64,000 nt of DNA from Congeria kusceri (GCA_027627225.1 JAPFQT010000087.1:608501-672500); one strand, 5' to 3'; shown: positions 43,085 through 54,283, counted from the stretch's first letter. Made by a program: numbers and translations. The notes: generated by a model not told the origin, from the sequence alone.

Positions 43085-44140
43085 GCAGACAACACAATGA
43101 TGTAACACGACAAAGTGACACAACATCGCAACATATAACAGGCGACACAACGACGTGACATAACCGGGTAACACAACGACATAACACATCCAGGATACAC
43201 AACCACGCAAAACAACGATGGAACACAACCAGGCAACACAACGCCGTAACGCAACCAGGCAAAAGTACGACGTAACACAACCAGGCGACACAACGACGTG
43301 ACACAACTAGGATACACAACGACGTGACACAACTAGGATACACAACAACGTAACGCAACCAGGCAACACAGCGACGTAACACAAGCAGGCGACACAACGA
43401 AGTAACACAACCAGGCAACACAACGACGTTACACAACCAGGCGACACAACGACGTAACACACCAAGGCGACACAACGACGTGACACAAACAGGCAACACA
43501 ACGACGTAATGCAACCAGGCGACACAACGACGTAACACAACCAGGCAACACAACAACGTAACGCAACCAGGCAACACAACGACGTAACACAACCAGGCGA
43601 CACAACGACGTAACACAACCCGGCAACACAACGACGTCACGCAACCAGGTAACACAACGAATTAACGCAACCAGGCAACACACCGACGTAACAAAACCAG
43701 GCAACACAACGACGTTACGCAACCAGGCAACACAACAACGTAACACAACCAGGCAAAACAACGACGTAACGCAACCAGGCAACACAACAACGTAACGCAA
43801 CCAGACAACACAACGACGTAACACAACCAGGCGACACAACGACGTAATACAACCCGGCAACACAACGAAGTCACGCAACCAGGTAACACAACGACATCAC
43901 GCAACCAGGCAACACAACGACGTAACAAAACCAGGCAACACAACGACGTTACGCAACCAGGCAACACAACGACGTAACGCAACCAGGCGACACTACGACG
44001 TGACACAACTAGGATACACATCGACGTTACACAACCACGCGACATAAACACGTAACACAACCAGGCGACACAACGTCGTGACACAACCAGGCGACACAAC
44101 GTAATAACACACAAAAACACCACCAACACAACCACGTTTA
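43085..44140 (+). repeat. 26-bp minisatellite array B
   Basis: About 40 units of CAACGACGTAACACAACCAG + GCAACA, with GGCAACA and GGCGACA alternating. A roughly 260-bp block near 43620-43900 resembles 43860-44000, suggesting internal duplication. Stop-free minus-strand frames with a 26-residue Cys/Val/Leu-rich period are by-products. Confidence 0.94.
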
Positions 44141-44239
44141 TAATATATTTGAGTGTTACCGGTCTGAATTGTCAACGATTTAGTTCTGCTAGCTTATCAC
44201 AAACCATGGCAGCACAGACAATTGCAATATCAGGACAGT
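44141..44239. other. Spacer between array B and the 33-bp array
   Basis: Short non-repetitive spacer. Confidence 0.5.
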
Positions 44240-44720
44240 TTATTAAAATGTCTTACAATGTTGATATCGCATGATCATACTGAATAAAGATCGTACATTA
44301 GGGAATGTGTTAATGATCTTATACTTAGTTATAATCAATAAAAAAACATTAAGTAATCATAGGGAATAAAGGGCGTACAAATAAAGACTGTGCTGTAAGT
44401 GATCAAGGGTAATAAAGATCTTACATATTGTGATCATTACGAATCAAGACCGCTCACTAAGGGATCATCGTAAACAAAGATCATATAGAATGGGATCGTC
44501 ACAAACAATGTTTCGTAAACTGACGAATGATCGTTCAGTATCTAATTATTACAAAACAAGATCGTACACGAAGTGATGATGGTGAAAAATATCGTACATT
44601 ACGTGAGCATCGGGAATACTTATGGTTTCACATGAGATCACCACGGATAAAGATCGTACATAGTGATTGTGACCCGCACTAACAAAGATCTAACATTAAG
44701 TAATTATCTAGAAAAATATC
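44240..44720 (+). repeat. 33-bp-type degenerate array (AATAAAGATCGTACA), copy 1
   Basis: GATCATACTGAATAAAGATC, AAAGATCTTACATATTGTGA, CAAAGATCATATAGAATGGG and GATAAAGATCGTACATAGTG are decayed units of about 33-45 bp. A better preserved array is at 58.4-58.87 kb, and single units follow array D (51.86 kb) and lie at 53.28 and 55.6 kb. Confidence 0.72.
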
Positions 44721-44954
44721 ATAAATAAAGCAATTATTATAAAAATTGTCAACATTTTATTAGAAATTACGACCAAAAACTGAACAAAGGGACGCATACC
44801 ATTAAAACATTGTGTGCAGCCTAGTTGTGAGGTTACACACGCACGATTGGGAGCCTCGCGTTTCAGTTTCAGAAACATTTCAATATATTTGCAATCATTA
44901 TTATATTGATTTAAAAGAAAACCATTGCTCGAGTGGTGCTGCAAGTTGGAGGTC
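44721..44954. other. No gene seen
   Basis: AT-rich spacer. Confidence 0.5.
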
Positions 44955-45240
44955 TATATAATCATATTTTTCATACACCTGTGAATAACAGGATCTTATT
45001 TGTCACATTTTTCAGTGTGAATCATGCACTTTGCCTAAAACGGGGTATGCATGAGGATTACAGAAGAATATGATTTCATTGCATATCAAAAACTGGATGT
45101 GATCACAAACTTCACAGAAATTGTGAATAATAAGACTGTGATGTATGAAGAATAAGATCTCAATTTTGACACCTGTGAAGAATGAGATCCTTTTTTTCAC
45201 AGACGTGAAAAATATGATTTGTGAAAATTATGGTCCTACA
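44955..45240. mobile_element. TIR element AATCATATTTTTCA, copy 1
   Basis: The left AATCATATTTTTCATACACC-TGTGAA pairs with the right TTCACAGACGTGAAAAATAT-GATT over about 24 bp. Interior words AGAATAAGATC and CTGTGAAGAATGAGATCC repeat. The outer GGAGGTC...TATA and ...TATAGCGCCTCC extend the inverted ends. A second copy is at 60.3 kb. Confidence 0.78.
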
Positions 45241-45400
45241 GAGGTCTTATAGCGCCTCCTGTCCGCATGTTCGGCGATACACGATCCAGTACATCTTTCC
45301 AGCCTCGTGCTGGACACGTGCAACTGTTGTCTGCATAATTTAACGTCTGCCTAATTGTCGTCTGCACCATGTCAATTGTCCCATTGCTAAACCGGAACAT
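45241..45400 (-). repeat. GCAGACGACA family copy, minus strand
   Basis: TTGTCTGCATAATTTAACGT, AATTGTCGTCTGCACC and CCAGCCTCGTGCTGGACACG are the reverse complement of the family blocks seen at 54.7 and 60.2 kb. Confidence 0.5.
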
Positions 45401-45430
45401 TCGTGTCGTGGATGAAATACGGGTTAAATT

Positions 45431-45840
45431 GTGTTACGTCTTTGCATCATTTGGTTTTGTCACGTCGTTGCGCCTTTTGATTGTGTCTCTACGTTGCATC
45501 GTTTGGTTGTGTTACGTCGTTGCATCGTTTGGGTTTGTCACGTCGTTGCGCCTTTTGGTTGTGTCTCTTCGTTGCATCGTTTGTTTGTGTTACGTCGTTG
45601 CGTTGTTTGGTTGTGTTACGTCGTTGCGTTGTTTGGTTGTGTCACTTCAATGCGTCGTTTGGTTGTGTCACTTCAATGCGTCGTTTGGTTGTGTCACTTC
45701 AATGCGTCGTTTGGTTATGTCGCGTCGTTGCATTGTTTGATTGTGTTACGTCGTTGCATCGTTTGGTTATGTCACGTCGTTGCATGTTGCATCGTTTGGG
45801 TATGTCATGTCGTTGCATCGTTTGGTTGTGACAATTTTGT
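45431..45840 (-). repeat. 26-bp minisatellite array C (inverted)
   Basis: About 15 units of GTTTGGTTGTGTTACGTCGT + TGCATC. The reverse complement, CAACGACGTAACACAACC, is the same core as arrays B and D, so this array is inverted relative to them. Three nearly identical units TTGTGTCACTTCAATGCGTC occur at 45640-45715. Confidence 0.93.
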
Positions 45841-45889
45841 GTTGTCATGCTGAATTGAAAAGTATCGTCACATGACTGGCATTTTCCAG

Positions 45890-46652
45890 CACGAGTGAGC
45901 ACCTTTAATGTTTGTATCGCTTCATTAAGTAATGCACGGAATTATACAGGAAATATACGAGGGGTGTCCAAAATGTTCATGTACTGATACTTCGGTTAAT
46001 TGTTGTTGTATACAAAGTGCATATATCGCACATGTATATACAAAATCGATTAGAGCATTTTAATGTCTGAAGCTGTCATATTTAATTAGCGAAACCATTT
46101 TAGAATTCAGTTAATACGGATGTATATTGTATATTGTAGAGAAACGCATTTCAGAGGAAGAGACCGGGAATTGCAGACACATACAAATTCCGTAATTTTG
46201 CAGTTTTAAGCTGGGGCCAACCTTAAACAATTGTGTGTTTGCCATGGCCTACCCAAGGTAACTGGTTGGTAGGCAATTTTTTTATGCTAATTCATTAATG
46301 ATCCATTTAGAGCCAAAATATAGCGTATAATACAGACATTGCTTTTGATAATATAATCAAGTGTCTGTTGATATATTGACAAAGAGCCCGTTGTTTTCAC
46401 AAGTTTCATAAAACATGATAAGAATTGCATTTTGGTATAGCCTATTTTAAGCAAGGGTCTAGCTGATACAGTTAATTTATTAACCCATTGGAAAACGACC
46501 GAAATGAAAGAAAAGCGAGCTTTTATTTAACCCAAATAAAAAATACGAATCCGAAAAGAATATTCGGATTAAAAAAAAAAACTGGTTTGATGTAACAAAG
46601 AAACAACTTTTGAGTATGGGCATTTTCTTCAGGTAGGTTGGCAATGGCAAAG
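45890..46652 (+). repeat. 763-bp direct duplication, copy 1
   Basis: From CACGAGTGAGCACCTTTAAT to GGCAATGGCAAAG this block is nearly identical to 49300-50054, with only scattered substitutions and small indels. It contains ATACGAGGGGTGTCCAAAAT, which resembles a mariner-type terminus, but no transposase or clear partner terminus. Confidence 0.88.
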
Positions 46653-46907
46653 AAAGTTATTTTTTTTTTGGGCCTGGCTTGTTTTGTCATGTGACTCACA
46701 AAAAGTGGATTCATCGACACAATCGTTGCATCTGCAACATAATCATGATTGTATAACAGGTTAACAACGGTGAGGTATTAACTAAATGTAACTAAAGGAC
46801 CAGACTCACATGAAGTTCTCTATAAAACACGGGCACGTGTTTTACCATAATACGTTGTTGTTGCTTTATCTTTAATGACCCTTTCAAATATATCTTATTA
46901 AATTTAT
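46653..46907. other. No gene seen
   Basis: AT-rich spacer. Confidence 0.5.
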
Positions 46908-47207
46908 GTTTATCGGCCAATAAACAACGATTTGGAGTTCCAAAGCTAAGGAATTAAACCACGAGGGCGTTAGCCCGAGTTGTTTAATAATCACGCATCA
47001 GAACGACAGAGTGGTGTTTATTGGCCGATAAACAACGATAATTAATTCGATTCTAAAACGATTTGACATATATTTTTGCAATTGGAACTACTTTTTACTA
47101 TACTCCGCTTAGAATCGAAACTTCTTTTTGCGTTCTTTATTGGGTAGTTTAATAGCGATAATTTTGTTCTTTGTCTATAGACAAATAAGAGAGTATCATA
47201 TATTAAT
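46908..47207 (+). mobile_element. Nested-hairpin element, near full-length copy
   Basis: GTTTATCGGCCAATAAACAA start, inner palindrome with centre GGGCGTTAGCCC, and the right module to GAGTATCATATATTAAT. Confidence 0.82.
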
Positions 47208-47739
47208 GAAACGACGTTGGATAATGGGAAGAGGAGTATAGTTTTTATTCAACCTCACGAACAATAATTTAAGGAACATGTTTTATAATGGATTAATCGA
47301 AATAAAGCGGATTGCCTCGCATATTAGAACATCTGGTTTACTGTACAAAAAAAAAGAAAACTGACACTTCATAATTTGATACAAGAAGCAGAAAGCGACA
47401 AACTATACGCAGTCAGATTTCTTCTTTGGCTGAGTATATCATACCAAATACAGTGTATTTTGATAATGTTTTTTTTATTATATTTTGCTTATCTAATTAA
47501 CCCAATTTTAATACAAGTAAATTAATCTTTTAGCCCGGAAGTGGGATTATGTCAGCATCAATACTAATTTTAATGACCAAGTATTCAGAAGACAAAAAGC
47601 AACTGTATTGTGGACAACACAAATTAGCAGGCTATACAGCGACACTTTTTATGGGCAAAATCCGTGTCGCGTGCACAGATTTTCGTTTCTTGTTTGTACA
47701 TCCTATAAAAGCGGTCTTCAAAAAATCCTTCGGCCTCGG
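47208..47739. other. No gene seen
   Basis: AT-rich. A 64-codon frame at 47549-47743 is short and unrecognised. Confidence 0.45.
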
Positions 47740-47960
47740 CTGACATCACTCTCCTCGGGGTGCAATATTTACTTTATCCCTAAACTGCCTATGATATTTA
47801 TATAATATGATGAGGATATTTTGATCGCGAACACCAAAAAATAAAGAGCCGCATAATCATATATGAATTGTTTTTATTTTTATGATATTTTATTATATTC
47901 CCTAATGGAATTTGCTTTACCATTCAATTATGAATTATATATAGTTAGTAAATAAAATTG
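47740..47960 (+). repeat. Dispersed repeat, GGATATTTTGATCGC family (copy 3)
   Basis: GATGAGGATATTTTGATCGC, AATAAAGAGCCGCATAATCA, TGTTTTTATTTTTATGATAT and TTCCCTAATGGAATTTGC are collinear with 21.49-21.6 kb. Confidence 0.65.
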
Positions 47961-48235
47961 CAACAGTATTAACTGCTGAACAACAAAAAATATCTCTCAT
48001 ATTCAGGGTAGTGTTTGTTTCGTAATAAACTATTCGGGTGACACACATTTGGTCAATGTATAAATATGGTTGTTTGTTTGCGAAATCTGATTGATTAAAG
48101 TTTCAGCAAATCAAACCCTTTAAAAAACTGTATAAACTGCAAACCCATATGGTTGATCATTATTGTATGTATTGTATATGGACACTGTTAAACTACAGCC
48201 CAAATGCAGTTGATCAACAGATCACAAAATGTACG
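47961..48235. other. No gene seen
   Basis: AT-rich spacer. Confidence 0.5.
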
Positions 48236-49255
48236 TACTGGCGCAGTGCCTGAAATCGCCTCTGTCCTAAATTCGCCACCCCATCCACATAAGTGTTTGT
48301 ATCACAGCGATTACTTTTTTGTTGATTTGTATGGATCAATCAGACGTTTTCCTGAACATGCTGACGAATTTTCTTCTCGATATGTTGAGTAATTCAATAT
48401 TTAATCCAATTGTTTCGTCAATGACCCCTAAATGTAAAGGAATTGCACTGGGGGAATCCATCTCATACTGCGCACGCGCAATTTTGAAGCACCGCGTGGT
48501 ATCCACATTAACATTTAATAATTGTGTATTAATATTATGTCCACGTTAATATGTGCAACATAAAAACATCAGTTATTTATTGGCAATAAATGCAATTAAA
48601 TGCGGAAAAATTGCATGCACAGCACATTTAATAGAAGTCACTTGGGTAATTTCACGCCGCTTAAAAGCGCATTACTTACCCCCCCCCCCTTCACCCGCAG
48701 GGCCTCAGTTTCAGGGCCATATACAACTGATTTATTATATTATATTATTAGAAATATAAAGAATTTTTTTTTAAGAAAATTGAATTATGTATTAACAACA
48801 AACACCGAACTGCTTAATAATAAAGCTTGACTTAAAACAATAGTCAAATGTAGAACAGTTCTGTATCTACGATTTTTCACCAAGCGTCTTCGGATCACCA
48901 CGTTTTTTTACAAACACTTGAAAATGATATCCGAAAAAGAAAGTGTTTTTGTTTTAAACTCAATAGAAATTGCTTGCAAACGGATTACCTAGAAAAATAT
49001 CAATGTCAAGCAATTTTAAAGAGGGGTGGCGGATTTAGGCACTCCCACGCAAATTGTTTTTACAATGTTTGACTCTTCAATCTCGCTAATTATTTTGTCT
49101 ATGCCAAGTACTTGAAATGTAACCAAAACACGCCAGCAAATGCACATTAAACCTAACTTGATTTATGTTAATGTTTGTTTTGATTGGTTAACTACTTTTG
49201 AAAATATCGTAAAAATACCCCCCAAATGTGGCGGATTTAGGCACTGCACCAGTAT
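48236..49255. mobile_element. 1.02-kb TA-flanked TIR element, copy 2
   Basis: TACTGGCGCAGTGCC at the left and GGCACTGCACCAGTA at the right. Internal blocks TCATACTGCGCACGCGCA, AGGGCCTCAGTTTCAGGGC, CGGATCACC and GGTGGCGGATTTAGGCACTC match copy 1 (24239-25225) in order. A C9-10 run occurs near 48680. Still no transposase. Confidence 0.85.
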
Positions 49256-49299
49256 AATAATTGTAGTAGTGCAATGTTTGTTACATAAAACATGATGAC

Positions 49300-50054
49300 C
49301 ACGAGTGAGCACCTTTAATGTTTGTATCGCTTCATTAAGTAATGCACGGAATTATACAGGAAATATACGAGGGGTGTCCAAAATGTTCATGTACTGATAC
49401 TTCGGTTAATTGTTGTTGTATACAAAGTGCATATATCGCACATGTATATACAAAATCGATTAGAGCATTTTAATGTCTGAAGCTGTCATATTTAATTAGC
49501 AAAACCATTTTGAAATTCAGTTAATACGGATGTATATTGTATAGAAACGCATTTCAGAGGAAGAGACCGGGAATCGCAGACACATACAAACTCCGTAATT
49601 TTGCAGTTTTAAGCTGGGGCCAACCTTAAAAAATTGTTTGTTTGCCTTGGCCTACCCAAGGTAGCTGGTCGGTAGGCAATTTTTTTATGCAAATTCATTA
49701 CTGATCCATTTGGAGCCAAAATATAGCGTATAATACAGACATTGCTTTTGATAATATTATCAAGTGTCTGTTGTTATATTGACAAAGAGCCCGTTGTTTT
49801 CACAAGTTTCATAAAACATGAATAGAATTGCATTTTGGTATAGCCTATTTTAAGCAAGGGTCTAGCTGATACAGTTAATTTTATTAACCCATTGGAAAAC
49901 GACCGAAATGAAAGAAGAGCGAGCTTTTATTTAACCCAAATAAAAAATACGAATCTGAAAAGAATATTCGGATTAAAAAAAAACTGGCTTGATTTAACAA
50001 AGAAAAAACTTGTGAGTATGGGCTTTTTCGTCAGGTAGGTCGGCAATGGCAAAG
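49300..50054 (+). repeat. 755-bp direct duplication, copy 2
   Basis: Begins CACGAGTGAGCACC, 45 bp beyond the TA-flanked element, and ends GGCAATGGCAAAG, where it meets Harbinger-like sequence. It lies 3.41 kb from copy 1 in the same orientation. Confidence 0.88.
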
Positions 50055-50200
50055 TCAAATTCCCCTGGGTTTGCCCGCCTCCCCTCCCCCCCCCGGGGGG
50101 AAATATTGAGGTCACATTACACTACATAAATAAGTCGTGTAGGGCTGTCCTCTCTAAATAAATCAACAAGCTCAACTCGAAGACATGTTGTTAGATTTCT
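50055..50200 (-). mobile_element. Harbinger-like element fragment, minus strand
   Basis: AAATTCCCCTGGGTTTGCCC, a long C-run then G-run, TTGAGGTCACATTACACTA, and AACTCGAAGACATG are the reverse complement of 62465-62575 in the 764-bp element. Neither terminus is present. Confidence 0.75.
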
Positions 50201-50605
50201 GAAAAGAAATAATAATAAAGTTGTTAGTTTTCCACGTAAAAATAAGGAAAAGGTGTTAATTATATGCACAATATACAGCACTTCCTAAATATTAACGAAT
50301 CTACATATAGACATATAATTGCAAAGCACACGAGGTGTGTCCGAAAAAAAACCGTGTAAAACACGAATGAAATAAAACATACCGGTATTCACTAAACCGT
50401 TTCAATAATTCGGCATTAAACTAAATACTGTTACTTTAAATAATACACACACACGCATGAAATATCGTTGCATTTGAACAACAGTAAATAGCGTAATGTT
50501 ATCAACAAACGTACATGATATAACCGAAGCGAGGCAAGTCGCATCAATATAGACTTCGAAATAACGTCAAAGTCCAATAACAAGAAAAGTGCGCACCGTG
50601 ACAGT
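50201..50605. other. No gene; mariner-like terminus
   Basis: CACGAGGTGTGTCCGAAAAA at about 50329 resembles a mariner inverted end, but no partner end or transposase was found nearby. Confidence 0.4.
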
Positions 50606-50609
50606 CTAT

Positions 50610-51855
50610 TTAACTACAATCAGGCGACACAGCGATGTAACACAATCAGGCGAAACAACGGCGTGACAAAACCCGGCGACACTTCGACGTCACACAACCA
50701 AGCGACAGAACCACGTAGCACAACCAAGCAACACAACGACGTAACACAACCAAGCACAACAACGACGGAAAACAATCAAGCAACACAACGACGGAAACCA
50801 ACCTGGTGACACAACGCCGTTACACAACCAGGTGATACAACGACGGAACATAACCAGGTGATACAACGAGGGAACCCAACCTGGTGACAAAACGACGAAA
50901 CACAACCACGTGACACAATGACGGAATCCAACCTGGTGACAAAAACAACGGAGCACAACCAGGCGTCAAAATGCCGTAACACAACCAGGTGACACAATGA
51001 CGGAACACAACCAGGCGAAACAACGACGTAACACAACCAGGCGAAACAACGACAGATCACAACCAGGCGACACAACGACGTTACACATCAAGGCGACACA
51101 ACGCCGTGACACAACCAGACAACACAACGACGTAAGACAATCGGGTGACACAACGACGTAACAGAACCTGGTGACACAACGATGTGACACAACCAGGCGA
51201 CTCAACGACAGATCACAACCAGGAGACACAACTACGTGACACAACAAGGCGACACAACGGCGTGACACAACCAGGCGACACACCGACGAGAGACAATCAG
51301 GTGACACAACGACGTAACAGAACCTGGTGACACAACGACGTGACACAACCAGGCGACACAACGACAGATCACATCCAGGCGACACAACGACAGATCACAT
51401 CAAGGCGACACAACGACAGATCACATCCAGGCGATACAACGACGTGACACAACCAGGCGACACAACGACATATCACATCTAGGCGACAAAACGACGTGAC
51501 ACGACCAGGCGACACAACGACAGATCACATCCTGGCGACACAACGACGTGACACAACCAGGCGACACAACGACGTGAGACAATCAGGCCACACAACGACG
51601 TAACACAACCAGGTGACACAACGACAGATCACATCTAGGCGACACAACGATGTGACACAACCAGGCGACAAAACGATGTTACACATCCAGGCGACAGATA
51701 GACGTAACACAACCAGGCGACACAACTACTGAACACATCCAGGCGACACAACGACGTAAAACAACCAGGCCACTCAGTGTGGTAACGCAAGAAGGCGAAA
51801 CAACAAAGCAACACATCCAAGCGACGCTATGACGTAATACAACCAAGCGATGAAT
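50610..51855 (+). repeat. 26-bp minisatellite array D
   Basis: About 47 units of CACAACGACGTGACACAACC + AGGCGA. Three variant blocks are visible: AAGCAACACAACGACGGAA at the left, GGTGACAAAACGACGGAA in the middle, and GACGTGACACAACC mixed with GACAGATCACATCC at the right, where a roughly 160-bp super-unit seems to repeat (51120 and 51290). A single 33-bp-type unit follows at 51860-51905. Confidence 0.94.
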
Positions 51856-51930
51856 CAACATTATCATGAATCAAAATCGTAGTAATAATCGCGAATAAAA
51901 ATCATACACAAAATATTTTTTAAGAAATAA

Positions 51931-52104
51931 TTTTCGATTTATCGTTGTTCATTGGCCCATAAACAACGATTTTAAGTTCTGATGCGCAGGAATGAAACCA
52001 CGATGGCATTAGTCCGAGTAGTTTAATAGCCACGCATCAGAACGACAAAGAGTTGTTTAATGGCCGATTAACAACGATAATTTTGTTTTTGTCTATAGAA
52101 AAAT
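51931..52104 (+). mobile_element. Nested-hairpin element with internal deletion
   Basis: The palindrome is complete up to GATTAACAACGATAA, then the sequence jumps to TTTTGTTTTTGTCTATAGAA near the end of the right module. AACAACGATAAT occurs at both points in full copies, so the deletion fits recombination between these short repeats. A SINE abuts the end. Confidence 0.82.
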
Positions 52105-52400
52105 ACGTTTTACAACCCTGTGTTCTCAGGTTCGAGCCCCCGTTACACCCTAACCTACTAACTCGGCTTTCGCATGAGACGTTGTACCGTGGTGCTGTGT
52201 ACTAGGTGCTTCACACCGGGCACTAAAAGACCCAGAGTCGCCTCTGGAACGGGGCGTGTCCTGTATCTTGCAGTATCCCCCGTAACCCACTTCAAGTCTT
52301 CTGGGGGCGATGGCCATATGGCAGAGAATCCCGGTGCACTATATAAAATGTACACACACATGCTTAAGAATCAAGTTCTGAGACTGGGAGGTCAAACGCT
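52105..52400 (+). repeat. tRNA-derived SINE, plus strand, 5'-truncated
   Basis: Box B GGTTCGAGCC at 52129-52138 without box A, then CTTCACACCGGGCACTAAAA, GTCTTCTGGGGGCGATGGCC and ACTATATAAAATG. The body is shared with the minus-strand SINE at 28.2-28.4 kb. It starts exactly where the truncated hairpin element stops. Confidence 0.72.
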
Positions 52401-52690
52401 ATCCTGATCGACAGGTCTTTGCAAAATTAGGAGCCGATCCTTTTGTTCTCTTTTACAACGCAGGTAAGGGATCATGGGAAGGATCGTGCACGTGTTGTTG
52501 GTGCACGTGTACTGGACTATACGAGGGAGGGCGGCAAGTCTCAGGGAGACCTGACTTCCGGTTTGCAGTTATCTGGTAGGCAAAGTATCCAGTCAAAACC
52601 TGGCACGTGAGAATGAGAAAAATGCAAGCAGACGACGTGTCCAGAACGAGGACGGAATGATGTATATACCACTGGTTGAATTTTTGGTAT
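52401..52690 (+). repeat. GCAGACGACA family copy
   Basis: TTACAACGCAGGTAAGGGAT, GTGCACGTGTACTGGACTAT, GACTTCCGGTTTGCAGTTAT, GCAGACGACGTGTCCAGAAC and GAGGACGGAATGATG in order. CAGGTAAG inside the first block is a perfect splice-donor-like word, also present at 54.47 kb. Confidence 0.65.
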
Positions 52691-52860
52691 TATTTGCCAG
52701 AAATGTTTCTTGGTTGATCCGCTTCCAAATTCCTTCAAAATATTTTGATTCGCCCCATTGGGCGGCGCAAATTTTCTTATATGGCTATATTGAAAACTTT
52801 GAAAATCTTCTTGTCCGAAACCAATTTATAATATACTCAGGTGAGCGATAAAGAGCCATA
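52691..52860 (-). repeat. GCTCACC-ended family fragment, minus strand
   Basis: Reverse complement of the 62.9 kb element start: TTCCTTCAAAATATTTTGAT through TACTCAGGTGAGCGA at about 52838-52852. Confidence 0.6.
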
Positions 52861-53330
52861 ATGGTCATCATGTTTTATGTAACTTTTGGTTTATTGTGAG
52901 TGTGTTGTCTGTAATATCTTATGTTCTTATGCCACGTTATTGTATTGCTTGATTATGCAGAACGAAATTATGTGTGGTTGTAAGGGTTCATATTTGAAAT
53001 TATGTGTAAATAAGGCTGAATAAGCATACCGTTTCCAACATAAGGGGACCAATAAACTTTAATGAACACAATTGGTAATTTTTCATTAAATTAAGGGCAA
53101 TAACTCTGGAGAAGAGAAAATTGACTGATCCAAATGAAACTTGACGTGCACTATGTTGGTACATATTTTATATTTATTTTAAGTTCCATGGAATTCTACC
53201 AGCCACTTACTGTGAAATGGCGGCGGACAGAATTTAAGCGTAATGGACGGACGAGAGGACGGACGGACGAGTAACGACTAGGAGTATGGATATTACACTA
53301 AGTAATTATCACGAATAAAAACATTTTATG
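52861..53330 (+). repeat. Dispersed repeat with GGACGGACGGACGAG end
   Basis: GGGCAATAACTCTGGAGAAG and CTGATCCAAATGAAACTTGA lead to GGACGGACGAGAGGACGGAC at about 53245. A single 33-bp-type unit (ACACTAAGTAATTATCACGA) follows at 53293. Confidence 0.5.
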
Positions 53331-53803
53331 GCATATAAAAAATATATTTTTTTTAAAATCAATATTCAGTTTTGGAAATGGTATTGTTAGGAAAAAAACG
53401 AAATCGAAAACTAAGTATTGTCCATTATGTCCTCAAGCCTTTTCATTAACACAAGTTTAAAGCGAAATTTTATGTCTCATAAGAATGTATGTATTAAACA
53501 TGGTCACGAGTAGAGTGCTGGGATAGATAGGTGAATTGCTAACCATGGTCCGAATTTTCAAAATTCGTAAGCATGTTATAACAGGATTAACTTTGTTTCT
53601 TTATTTTCATATGGAAATAAAGTGTACATAATAATGTGGTCAAGACGTGTTACATTTTGAATGAAAAGTTTGTCAGATAATCACAACAAATAATATAGTG
53701 AGTTGTAAAATAATGTTATAATTGTAATTTTTATCGATGAAATAAGAGACTTAAGCCAGTTTTCCTTATGCCAAATCGAGAAATTGGAGCCAGTTACCTA
53801 ACA
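53331..53803. other. No gene seen
   Basis: AT-rich spacer. Confidence 0.5.
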
Positions 53804-54100
53804 ACAGAACAGAACAGAACAGAACAACTCTTTATTTGTTTCACAGATTACAAAACATAAATATTTTGTAATAACATGTGAGCATATATCAACACAAAAA
53901 GGCATACAAAAATACACAAACAATGTTTAGTGCAACACTTCATGTGGAAAAGTGGTCACGGTGAGATGCTTCCATTAATAGCCAAAAATAATTTTAATGG
54001 AAGAAATTGGGCAGAAAGGAAGTAATTTAACAATACATATCACATCGTGTAATATATTAAACTATACACTGACATTATGCATATTTATGTAAGTTTATCA
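53804..54100 (-). mobile_element. LINE-like 3' end, minus strand
   Basis: On the minus strand the sequence ends AAATAAAGAGTTGTTCTG and (TTCTG)n, a pentamer tail after an AATAAA signal, comparable to the tail of the LINE at 17.6 kb. No reverse transcriptase remains on this copy. Confidence 0.5.
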
Positions 54101-54283
54101 TGCAAATTTATTTTAGCTTAATGTAGTTTTATTTAATAGGAAGATATACATCTATTTAGAAAGATGAACATCGAGATTTCAATTTCAAATAATTTCTAAT
54201 ACCACAAACATCTTATTATGTGTTGTCACAAACACTAACAAACACATGGAATAAAAACAAAAACAAACAAAATAATTATGCTA

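Noticed and set aside
43080..44135. Minus-strand Cys/Val/Leu-rich frames of up to 191 codons that look like membrane proteins
   Set aside because: They have an exact 26-residue period from the 26-bp unit read through three frames, and the same pattern appears over arrays C and D. Absence of stops in one unit explains all of them.
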